A stretch of 5,480 bases of DNA from Bacteroidota bacterium (GTDB lineage: Bacteria > Bacteroidota > Bacteroidia > Bacteroidales > WCHB1-69), in the NCBI GenBank assembly GCA_023459435.1, contig JAEWUL010000043.1, positions 1 to 5,480 of the forward strand, read 5' to 3'. This document shows, in pieces, positions 1-5,480 of this stretch. How positions within the stretch are numbered: the first letter of the stretch is position 1; each line of letters starts with the position of its first letter. The notes beneath the pieces were generated by a model. That model saw only the letters and a list, made by a program, of their open reading frames with translations, made no database searches and had not been told where the DNA came from. A program made the translations under genes and the position numbers.

Positions 1-969
1 CATATTGGAATACTGATCTTTGATTTCCAATGTGATTCGATCCCCACCATATTTTTTATTCATAAATTCAACAATAGCAATCATCAATCTTTTCTTCTCT
101 TCAAAAAGTTTTTTATCATGATCTCTGATAATATATTGTAACAATGCGTTTTCAACACTACCTTCCATTTTGATTAACAGGAAAAATCCTTCATAATCTT
201 GAGTGTACTGTGGCTTTTGAAATTCAGGAAGCAGATTGTTGAATTCCATAGCAAGCAATTGTGCATTTACCATTTTATTTTTTGCATATCCGGGATGAAT
301 ATTTCTGCCTTGAAATTGTACTACTGCTCCGGCTGCATTAAAATTTTCAAACTCGAGTTCCCCGATACCTCCACCATCCATAGTATATGCAAAATCACAT
401 CCAAATTTGGGAACATCAAAATGGATAACCCCTTTACCAATCTCTTCATCTGGCGTAAAAGCAACTTTTACCGGGCCATGTTTGATCTCAGGGTGTTCGA
501 TTAAGTATTCTATAGCAGTTATGATCTCTGCGATGCCTGCTTTATCATCAGCTCCTAATAATGTTTTGCCATCAGTTGTCAGTATAGTTTGTCCTATATA
601 ATCCTTTAATTCCGGAAAATCCTGAACAGAAAGTACTGTATTGGTTTCAGAATCTAGTATGATATCTTTTCCATTGTAATTGTTAATAATTATTGGTGCA
701 GAAATCCCTGGCATATCCGGAGCTGTATCAAAATGGGCAATAAAACCTATCGTAGGCAAAGATTCATCTGTATTAGCAGGAAGCAATGCAGTAACATATC
801 CGTATTGATCTTTATTTACATCAGACATCCCAATTCTTTTCAGTTCATCCACAAGATAATCCCCTATCACTAACTGGCTCTCAGTAGAGGGATATGTGGT
901 CGATTCAGGATCAGATGTTGTAGCAAACGATAAGTATTGAGTGAATCTTTTTAAAATTTTTTCTTTCAT
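1..969 (-). CDS. pepT: Peptidase T (tripeptide aminopeptidase), C-terminus cut by window edge
   Basis: This is the N-terminal 323 residues of a cytosolic di-zinc M20 aminopeptidase that removes the N-terminal residue from tripeptides. The frame is open from the ATG at 969-967 to base 1. The translation matches my memory of enterobacterial PepT along its whole length. Visible active-site segments are GFIAHFDTAPD (metal ligand H79, D81), TTDGKTLLGADDKAG (bridging D141), FTPDEEIGKG (catalytic E175, ligand E176) and TMDGGGIGELEFENFNA (ligand D198). GRNIHPG carries H225, which corresponds to the dimer-contact histidine of the lid domain. The YIIRDHD block follows at about 279-285. PepT is usually about 405-415 residues, so roughly 85-90 residues are off the left edge, including the last histidine metal ligand. 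The gene starts 9 bp after the stop of the upstream C1 peptidase gene, so it is almost certainly co-transcribed. The leader (TTCAAGTCG) shows no Shine-Dalgarno motif. I see no frameshift or missing key residue in the visible part. Confidence 0.95.
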   Translation of the reverse strand, partial: MKEKILKRFTQYLSFATTSDPESTTYPSTESQLVIGDYLVDELKRIGMSDVNKDQYGYVTALLPANTDESLPTIGFIAHFDTAPDMPGISAPIIINNYNGKDIILDSETNTVLSVQDFPELKDYIGQTILTTDGKTLLGADDKAGIAEIITAIEYLIEHPEIKHGPVKVAFTPDEEIGKGVIHFDVPKFGCDFAYTMDGGGIGELEFENFNAAGAVVQFQGRNIHPGYAKNKMVNAQLLAMEFNNLLPEFQKPQYTQDYEGFFLLIKMEGSVENALLQYIIRDHDKKLFEEKKRLMIAIVEFMNKKYGGDRITLEIKDQYSNM

Positions 970-978
970 CGACTTGAA

Positions 979-2181
979 TTATTTAATATTTAATTTTTTC
1001 TTAATATCCCTAGGAATGGCATCTTTATGAACTATAATATTGATCGTTTGCATTTGGATAAAAGGATAAGAAGCATAAAAATATCCTTTATAGGGATTTC
1101 TGGCATCATCTCCCCATGAATTTTTTACGATAAAATATTTGTTTCCAGCCTGATCTGTTGCTTTTCCTGTAATCACCATCCCATGGTCATCAGTTGTTGA
1201 AAAATCATCAAACCCTTTCTGCCTTAACTCTTGAGTAATCGTTTGTTCTTTACCTGGTTTGTCAAAGTTATACAACTCTTTTTCTTTTTCATTTTGAGAA
1301 AGTTTTTCCCATTTTTCTCTATCAGATCCTGAAGTAGAAGAAAAATCTTTCTCTGGGATGATCGCAATCCCTTTTCTCCAGTTAAAACCCTTATGACTAA
1401 CATCAGCCCCCCAAGCTATACTGTATCCATTATCAATAGCATTATCCATAATAATCAACATCTCTTGTAATGGAACATTATACGATTGTTCCATTGCCCA
1501 ATTGTCTGGAATCTCTATGGCAAATTTTGTATAAAATGGATGATGTGTAAATGATGTGATACTTATATAATCGTCAGTATTGATCCCTAAACTTTGTGTA
1601 AATGACTGTGGAGTATATGAAATACCATTATATACAAAGTTTTGAGGAGCCTCTCCCAAGTAAGCACTGACAACACCTTCGTACCCTTTTTTCCATGCAG
1701 TGGAGAGTTTCTTATTCGGATTTTCAACTATTACATCAACATATGCTTTTAAAAGGGCATCTAATTCTCCATGAACATGTGATTCTTCACCATATTGAAT
1801 GCCAGGATATGCTGATTCCGGAACAATACCATATTTATTCATCATGTTGAATACATCAAAAAAGGCACCACCACCACCAAAGTTATAATGGCCATGCATC
1901 CTAACATATTTGTCTGCTTTGTCAATATATGCACGATTTACTATCCACATATCTGATAGATCATACTCCCCTTTACCCATTCTGATCAGTTCGCATTCAA
2001 CAAAACCTAACCCTGAGTAACTCCAACATGTTCCAGAACGATTTTGGTTCTTAACAGATGTTGCCGGTATCGATTTTTGAGTTGTAAAAATATACCCTTC
2101 CGTATTCTCTTGCCCTTTTAATGTAGTATTAAAAATAACGAGCAGAGCAATAAATAACATTTTTATTGTACTTTTTTTCAT
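979..2181 (-). CDS. Exported C1 (papain-fold) cysteine peptidase, bleomycin hydrolase/PepC-like
   Basis: This is a 400-residue cysteine peptidase of the C1B (bleomycin hydrolase/aminopeptidase C) type. The catalytic set is complete: oxyanion Gln46 and nucleophile Cys52 in KNQNRSGTCWS, His333 in DDHGM, and Asn354 in VKNSWG. The N-terminus (MKKSTIK, hydrophobic residues 8-17, then NTTLKGQ) reads as a Sec signal peptide cut near residue 23. There is no lipobox cysteine. The product is therefore probably periplasmic or secreted, whereas classical PepC and bleomycin hydrolase are cytosolic. The protein is about 50 residues shorter than those enzymes. It ends in IPRDIKKKLNIK rather than the DPMGALA-type tail that enters the cleft in the eukaryotic and lactic enzymes, so exopeptidase specificity should not be assumed. 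The ATG at 2181 is chosen because it gives the charged start of the signal peptide. It lies 18 bp after the coiled-coil gene and 9 bp before pepT, which suggests an operon and a role in peptide breakdown. Family is well supported; substrate is unknown. Confidence 0.88.
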   Translation of the reverse strand: MKKSTIKMLFIALLVIFNTTLKGQENTEGYIFTTQKSIPATSVKNQNRSGTCWSYSGLGFVECELIRMGKGEYDLSDMWIVNRAYIDKADKYVRMHGHYNFGGGGAFFDVFNMMNKYGIVPESAYPGIQYGEESHVHGELDALLKAYVDVIVENPNKKLSTAWKKGYEGVVSAYLGEAPQNFVYNGISYTPQSFTQSLGINTDDYISITSFTHHPFYTKFAIEIPDNWAMEQSYNVPLQEMLIIMDNAIDNGYSIAWGADVSHKGFNWRKGIAIIPEKDFSSTSGSDREKWEKLSQNEKEKELYNFDKPGKEQTITQELRQKGFDDFSTTDDHGMVITGKATDQAGNKYFIVKNSWGDDARNPYKGYFYASYPFIQMQTINIIVHKDAIPRDIKKKLNIK

Positions 2182-2199
2182 TTTAAAATAATTTATTGT

Positions 2200-3273
2200 T
2201 TATAAAAATTTTCGTCTGACTAAATCACACAAGGATAAATAAGCTGAAGAGGTTGTATCCCAAAAATAGTAGTTTTTCAACTCTTCCATAACATTAAAGG
2301 CTTCCTCGATAGTAGCACAGTTGTTCAATCGATGTAAAGATGCACTAAATTCCTCCCCTTTGCTTTTAAATAACTCTCTTATAAATAAGAATTTATCATT
2401 TATCGAAATCGCTTTTGTAAGATCCTGAATTTTGGATTGCTGGAATCTTGATCCGATAGAGTTGTCCTCCTTTTTTTCAGTTAGAAGATCATTCAATGAT
2501 TTTTTTTCAACGGTTGGGGCTGCGATCTCCTCAACAAACAACAAGGGCTGTGGCTCGACAAGTTTTGTCTTTACCTCTTGTTTAGGTATGTTAGGATTGA
2601 TAAATTCTAAAATATCATCCACTTCTTCTAAAGTGATCTCTTTCTCCTGAATCACCTCTGTTTCTTCGATTACTGGAGTTTGTGGAGATTGTGTTTCTTT
2701 TTGTTCTGTTGTAGGATCATAAATCTCTTCTCTTAAAAGCACTAATTCCAGTTCTTTCTTTAGTTTGTCAATGGTTTTGATCTGTTCCTCTTTTTCAAAT
2801 TCAAACTGCTTTTTCAACGACTCCATCTGAGCATCTTTTGTATCTAAATCAGACAAAAGTGATGCTATTTCGGCTTTTTGAGAATCCACTGTTTTATGAA
2901 GTGTGATCATTTGATTTTCAGAATTCTGAGATTTCCCTTTTTCAGCTTCGAACAAGTTCTTCGTAGAATCAAGGTCGTTTTTATAACCTATGGCTTCATT
3001 TTCTAATTGAGCAATATACTGATTTAATTCTTCTATTTGTTGAATATAACTGTTTTGTTTTTCATCAGAAACAACTTCATTCTCTATAGATGGAAGCTTG
3101 ATGGATTCCCTTTCAATTTGTTCAACAGCAGGCGCATTTAACAATTGCAGATAGGCCGCCCTCAAGTGTTGTAGGATAATATCTTTTTCAATAAGAGAGT
3201 AAGGTCCTTGAATTGAATTTACTAAGTGTAAAGTATCAATCACTTTCTCAATTAATCCGGATGGTTTTTCCAT
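2200..3273 (-). CDS. Coiled-coil protein of unknown function with conserved C-terminal Bacteroidota block
   Basis: I do not know a function for this protein (357 residues from the ATG at 3273). It has no signal peptide and no membrane segment, so it is probably cytosolic. The layout, numbered from the ATG, is: a helical N-terminal segment (about 5-50, including SGLIEKVIDTL and LRAAYLQLL); a long heptad-like coiled coil (about 72-183) rich in Lys, Glu and Gln; an acidic, Pro- and Thr-containing linker (about 185-255); and a compact C-terminal region (about 257-357). That last region holds SLNDLL, LTKAISINDKFLFIRELF, NNCATIEEAFNVM, a WD motif and a final LVRRKFL. I recognise this C-terminal pattern from many Bacteroidota hypothetical proteins, in which the middle varies in length. 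A TTG at 3309 would add 12 residues (MENPNKPKTKTN). I prefer ATG 3273 because it has an A-rich leader and TTG starts are uncommon. It is first in the block with the C1 peptidase (18-bp gap) and pepT, which hints at co-expression but does not define a role. Confidence 0.85.
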   Translation of the reverse strand: MEKPSGLIEKVIDTLHLVNSIQGPYSLIEKDIILQHLRAAYLQLLNAPAVEQIERESIKLPSIENEVVSDEKQNSYIQQIEELNQYIAQLENEAIGYKNDLDSTKNLFEAEKGKSQNSENQMITLHKTVDSQKAEIASLLSDLDTKDAQMESLKKQFEFEKEEQIKTIDKLKKELELVLLREEIYDPTTEQKETQSPQTPVIEETEVIQEKEITLEEVDDILEFINPNIPKQEVKTKLVEPQPLLFVEEIAAPTVEKKSLNDLLTEKKEDNSIGSRFQQSKIQDLTKAISINDKFLFIRELFKSKGEEFSASLHRLNNCATIEEAFNVMEELKNYYFWDTTSSAYLSLCDLVRRKFL

Positions 3274-3322
3274 ATTTGTTTTAGTTTTTGGTTTGTTTGG
3301 GTTTTCCAATTCTGATTTTTTT

Positions 3323-3409
3323 AATCATTTCATGAAAACTATTTCAAAAAAAACATGTAATTTTGTTTTCTGAAATAATTTGTCAAAAATACGAAAAAAA
3401 ATCATTTCA
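3323..3409. repeat. Repeated ATTTCA hexamers in the divergent promoter region
   Basis: ATTTCA occurs at 3327-3332, 3341-3346 and 3404-3409, and in inverted form (TGAAAT) at 3371-3376. The outer two direct copies share the longer match AATCATTTCA (3323-3332 and 3400-3409). The first copy is part of a perfect 10-bp palindrome, TTTCATGAAA (3328-3337). One copy overlaps the possible -33 element of the minus-strand promoter and another lies where both transcripts would begin. This could be an operator for a dimeric regulator. The region is very AT-rich, however, and chance recurrence cannot be excluded. Confidence 0.3.
3358..3365 (+). promoter_or_regulatory. Putative -7 promoter element for tdk
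   Basis: TAATTTTG matches the Bacteroidota -7 consensus TAnnTTTG exactly. It lies 54 bp before the tdk ATG, giving a predicted start near 3371 and a 5' leader of about 50 nt. No TTG or TTTG is found at the expected -33 distance, so only half of the promoter signal is present. In DNA this AT-rich, single matches can arise by chance. Confidence 0.45.
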
Positions 3410-3411
3410 AA
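3384..3411 (-). promoter_or_regulatory. Putative promoter for the coiled-coil / C1 peptidase / pepT block
   Basis: Read on the minus strand, TATTTTTG (3391-3384) matches the Bacteroidota -7 consensus TAnnTTTG. A TTTG (3411-3408) lies 16 nt upstream, one base short of the 17-23 nt spacing described for Flavobacterium promoters. Transcription would begin near 3378, giving a leader of about 105 nt before the ATG at 3273. It is the only good candidate that I found upstream of the minus-strand block. Confidence 0.45.
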
Positions 3412-3419
3412 TTAAAAAA

Positions 3420-4004
3420 ATGTTTCTAGAAACGAAAGCAAACAGAATTAAAAGCAAAGGATGGATTGAAGTGATTTGCGGATCCATGTTTTCAGGTAAA
3501 ACGGAAGAACTTTTAAGAAGAATTAAACGAGCCCGTTTTGCCAATCAAACTATTGAATTGTTCAAACCATCTATCGATATCCGTTATGCTGAAGATGAAA
3601 TGGTTTCTCATGATCATTCTTCGATGGGAGCTACTCCGGTTCATAATTCTGCGGAGATTCTACTTTTTGTGAATATAGATCATGTTGAAGTGGTGGGTAT
3701 TGATGAAATTCAATTCTTTGATGAAGGGATTATTGATGTTTGTAATCAATTAGCAAACAAAGGGATAAGAGTAATTGTTGCCGGTTTGGATATGGATTAC
3801 TTAGGAAACCCTTTTGGACCAATGCCGGGATTAATGGCTATTGCTGAGTATGTTACAAAAGTTCATGCTATTTGTACCCATTGTGGAAACTTAGCTCAAT
3901 ACTCCCATCGCCTGATCGCAAATGACAAACAAGTTCTCATAGGGGAAACAGATGCTTATGAACCACTGTGTAGACATTGTTTTTTGGAAGCAAGAAACGC
4001 ATAA
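3420..4004 (+). CDS. tdk: Thymidine kinase, type II
   Basis: This 194-residue cytosolic enzyme phosphorylates thymidine to dTMP with ATP, feeding the pyrimidine salvage pathway. The P-loop is GSMFSGKT (21-28). The Walker B/catalytic segment is [11 protein letters not shown], with D95 and the catalytic base E96. [18 protein letters not shown] (121-138) is the usual segment after it. The zinc site consists of C152 and C155 (CTHC) with C184 and C187 (CRHC). The substrate-binding lasso is [10 protein letters not shown], with Y180 in the position that contacts the base. The length is normal for the family. The frame extends upstream to a TTG at 3363, but the added residues match nothing in the family. 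The ATG at 3420, with an A-rich leader, gives MFLETKANR, the usual Bacteroidota N-terminus. The gene is transcribed away from the coiled-coil gene and is followed 48 bp later by cdaA in the same direction. All key residues are present. Confidence 0.97.
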   Translation: MFLETKANRIKSKGWIEVICGSMFSGKTEELLRRIKRARFANQTIELFKPSIDIRYAEDEMVSHDHSSMGATPVHNSAEILLFVNIDHVEVVGIDEIQFFDEGIIDVCNQLANKGIRVIVAGLDMDYLGNPFGPMPGLMAIAEYVTKVHAICTHCGNLAQYSHRLIANDKQVLIGETDAYEPLCRHCFLEARNA

Positions 4005-4019
4005 TTCACCCTTTTTTTG

Positions 4020-4027
4020 TACTTTTG
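4020..4027 (+). promoter_or_regulatory. Putative -7 promoter element for cdaA
   Basis: TACTTTTG matches the consensus TAnnTTTG exactly and lies 25 bp before the cdaA ATG at 4053, which predicts a start near 4033 and a leader of about 20 nt. No TTTG lies at the expected -33 distance. The element falls in the short tdk-cdaA gap just after a run of seven T (4012-4018), so cdaA may have its own promoter in addition to read-through from tdk. Confidence 0.4.
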
Positions 4028-4052
4028 CCAAAAATTATTAGATCAGTTGATT

Positions 4053-4853
4053 ATGATTACCCTTTTAAACATTCTTAGTTTCATAGATTTTAAAATCACT
4101 GATTTGGTTGACATTTTACTGGTTGCACTTATCATTTTTCAATTTTATAAATGGTTAAAGGGGACAGCCGCAGTTCGGATCTTTTTCGGCTTGATGATCG
4201 TTTTCGTGATCTGGAAAATTGTATCTCTCTTTCAGCTGAATATGATGACTGAAATATTAGGACAATTTATTAGTGTAGGTGTTATTCTTTTGATTGTTGT
4301 TTTTCAACCTGAACTCAGAAAGTTTTTGTTATATATTGGAAATACTGAAGTTTTAAAATGGGCTCGTTTATATATCAGAGGTAAATCCGGTTCTGTTGAT
4401 TATACCGATGATATTGAAGCAATTACCAGAGCATGCGAACGGATGTCTTCCTCCAGAACAGGCGCATTGATGGTTTTTGCCAGACACACCCCATTAGATG
4501 ATTTTTTGGCTACAGGTCAGTCTATTGATGCTAAAGTGAGTCAGGAACTCCTCGAAAACCTTTTTTATAAAAATGCACCGTTACACGATGGTGCTGTTAT
4601 CATCATCAATCACAGAATCGCTGCCGCAAGATGTATTTTACCCGTTTCTAAGGATGAATCGATCTCTTCTGATCTGGGATTGCGTCATCGCTCAGCCATT
4701 GGAGCTACTACATTGACGGATGCGATCTCCATTATTGTTTCTGAACAATCGGGTCAGATCTCATGGTGCAAAAGTGGTGAACTCAGAAGAAATATTTCAC
4801 CTTCCGTGTTAAAACAAATGATGCTCGAAGAGATCTATTCTGATAAACAATAA
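4053..4853 (+). CDS. cdaA: Membrane diadenylate cyclase (c-di-AMP synthase, CdaA/DacA type)
   Basis: This 266-residue integral membrane enzyme condenses two ATP into cyclic di-AMP, a second messenger that in other bacteria controls potassium and osmolyte transport and cell-wall balance. Three hydrophobic segments (about 17-36, 41-60 and 67-86) precede a cytosolic DAC (DisA_N) domain (about 105-240). The domain carries both signature motifs, DGA (179-181, in APLHDGAVII) and RHR (211-213, in LGLRHRSAIG), so the enzyme should be active. Length and three-helix layout match the CdaA class rather than DisA or CdaS. The frame also opens at TTG 4017, but those extra residues lie across the likely promoter. 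The ATG at 4053 gives the compact start MITLLNILSFIDF. The usual Gram-positive partners cdaR and glmM are absent. The neighbours are tdk upstream (48-bp gap) and ruvC, convergent, 13 bp downstream. Confidence 0.95.
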   Translation: MITLLNILSFIDFKITDLVDILLVALIIFQFYKWLKGTAAVRIFFGLMIVFVIWKIVSLFQLNMMTEILGQFISVGVILLIVVFQPELRKFLLYIGNTEVLKWARLYIRGKSGSVDYTDDIEAITRACERMSSSRTGALMVFARHTPLDDFLATGQSIDAKVSQELLENLFYKNAPLHDGAVIIINHRIAAARCILPVSKDESISSDLGLRHRSAIGATTLTDAISIIVSEQSGQISWCKSGELRRNISPSVLKQMMLEEIYSDKQ

Positions 4854-4866
4854 TATCATTCCCATT

Positions 4867-5406
4867 CTATTTGATTCGATTTTCATTTTGGGAAATAAAA
4901 CTTTCCCATCCGTTGTATTTTTTTCCCGGAATGGAGATCCGATTTTGTAACTGATGACAAACAGCAACGGCTAATGCATCTGTGGCATCGAAATACCTGG
5001 AGTCTTCGGTAAATAGTTCCATATTTTTTAACATGGCAGCTACCTGTTCCTTTGAGGCACTCCCTTTTCCGGTGATCGATTGTTTAATTTTTCTGGGAGA
5101 ATATTCAAAAACTTCCAGATTCCTTGATAATGAAGCTGCAATAACAACCCCTTGTGCTCGTCCCAGTTTTAACATAGATTGAGGATTCTTACCGAAAAAA
5201 GGGGCTTCAATTGCTAAAACTTCAGGATGATATTGGTCAATCAATTCAATTGTACATTCAAAAATCCGTTTTAATTTGGCATTTTGATCCGTTAACTTGA
5301 CCATCCGCTCTATATTCATTTCAACTAATGTCACTTTGTTATTAACGACATTGATAATTGAAAATCCCATAATGGTTGTTCCTGGGTCGATACCTAAAAT
5401 GATCAT
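4867..5406 (-). CDS. ruvC: Crossover junction endodeoxyribonuclease RuvC (Holliday junction resolvase)
   Basis: This 179-residue cytosolic nuclease acts as a homodimer with the RuvAB branch-migration motor and cuts Holliday junctions symmetrically during recombination and repair. The four acidic metal-binding residues are all visible: D7 in ILGIDPGT, E67 in LAIEAPFFGKN, and D140 and D143 in YFDATDALAVAVCH. The conserved KLGRAQGVV (80-88) and SPRKIKQSITGKGSASKEQV (103-122) segments are in place. The tail (KKYNGWESFISQN) is a short extension of a kind that I associate with Bacteroidota RuvC. The start is the ATG at 5406-5404, which gives the standard MIILGIDPG N-terminus. It overlaps the stop of the upstream gene as ATGA, suggesting translational coupling. 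The gene converges on cdaA with a 13-bp gap. Confidence 0.97.
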   Translation of the reverse strand: MIILGIDPGTTIMGFSIINVVNNKVTLVEMNIERMVKLTDQNAKLKRIFECTIELIDQYHPEVLAIEAPFFGKNPQSMLKLGRAQGVVIAASLSRNLEVFEYSPRKIKQSITGKGSASKEQVAAMLKNMELFTEDSRYFDATDALAVAVCHQLQNRISIPGKKYNGWESFISQNENRIK

Positions 5407-5480
5407 ATTTGAAAAGTCAATTTTTGAGTGGAATAATCAATGATTGCCTGATAAGTGACAAAAAAATCACTGCCTAATAT
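5403..5480 (-). CDS. C-terminal end of a probable retropepsin-like aspartyl protease (partial)
   Basis: The last 25 codons of a gene entering from the right edge are readable on the minus strand from base 5480 to a TGA at 5405-5403. The peptide begins ILGSDFF and continues through YQAIIDYS to LTFQI. The pattern I-L-G-x-D-F, then about seven residues, then I-D-Y and a short beta strand, is the typical last part of single-domain retropepsin-like aspartyl proteases, where this segment follows the flap region. The stop overlaps the ruvC ATG by 4 bp (ATGA), a common coupled-gene arrangement that itself supports this reading frame. The catalytic D-T/S-G and everything else N-terminal lies outside the window, so activity, localisation and length cannot be judged. 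The family call rests on a short stretch and is moderate; that this is coding is more certain than what it encodes. Confidence 0.6.
   Translation of the reverse strand: MLGSDFFVTYQAIIDYSTQKLTFQI

Noticed and set aside
199..601. Two plus-strand open frames (199-504 and 407-601)
   Set aside because: They lie antisense within pepT, whose translation is strongly conserved on the other strand. Their translations show no recognisable family, and they overlap each other in different frames.
2432..2650. Plus-strand open frame of 72 codons
   Set aside because: It is the complement of the linker and C-terminal coding region of the coiled-coil gene. Its serine- and phenylalanine-rich composition is what the reverse of Lys/Glu-rich codons gives.
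3363..3419. N-terminal extension of thymidine kinase from a TTG
   Set aside because: The 19 added residues are not family-like, would begin inside the predicted -7 element, and precede a good ATG that gives the normal N-terminus.
4012..4018. T-run after tdk as an intrinsic terminator
   Set aside because: No stable GC-containing hairpin precedes the run, and AT-rich intergenic DNA makes such runs common.
4017..4052. N-terminal extension of cdaA from a TTG
   Set aside because: The 12 added residues would be encoded across the TACTTTTG promoter match, and the ATG at 4053 gives a normal CdaA start.
4982..5182. Plus-strand open frame of 66 codons
   Set aside because: It is antisense to the most conserved part of ruvC and has no family resemblance of its own.
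1..5480. Defence system, mobile element, CRISPR array or RNA gene
   Set aside because: I saw no transposase, integrase, toxin-antitoxin pair, spaced direct repeats, tRNA-like or rRNA-like sequence. Nearly all of the window is accounted for by recognisable chromosomal genes.

Overview
The window looks like chromosomal core DNA from a low-GC member of the Bacteroidota, probably Flavobacteriales or a close relative. The evidence is strong A+T bias, A-rich start-codon leaders with no clear Shine-Dalgarno motif, several exact matches to the Bacteroidota -7 promoter element TAnnTTTG, and the protein families present. These include a coiled-coil protein with a C-terminal block that I recognise from Bacteroidota, a bleomycin-hydrolase-like C1 peptidase with a signal peptide, a type II thymidine kinase and a diadenylate cyclase of Bacteroidota style. 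The exact genus cannot be told from this sequence.

Layout. The left 3.3 kb is one minus-strand block read right to left: a coiled-coil protein of unknown function (3273-2200), then 18 bp later an exported papain-fold (C1) peptidase (2181-979), then 9 bp later peptidase T (969 down to the left edge, C-terminus cut off). The spacing suggests one transcript. A 146-bp AT-rich divergent region (3274-3419) separates this block from two plus-strand genes: thymidine kinase tdk (3420-4004) and the c-di-AMP synthase cdaA (4053-4853). A convergent minus-strand pair occupies the right end: ruvC (5406-4867) overlaps by 4 bp (ATGA) with the 3' end of another gene running off the right edge. The last 25 codons of that gene read like the end of a retropepsin-like aspartyl protease.

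How the genes fit together. The two peptidases could act in series, the exported C1 enzyme on peptides outside the cytoplasm and PepT on tripeptides inside. This is inference from gene order. Tdk (thymidine salvage), CdaA (c-di-AMP second messenger) and RuvC (Holliday junction resolution) are ordinary housekeeping functions with no obvious shared pathway. No mobile elements, RNA genes or CRISPR arrays were seen. No gap between genes exceeds 300 bp. I found no convincing new system. The points most worth a second look are the unknown coiled-coil gene co-transcribed with the peptidases, the divergent promoter with repeated ATTTCA hexamers, and the aspartyl protease coupled to ruvC.
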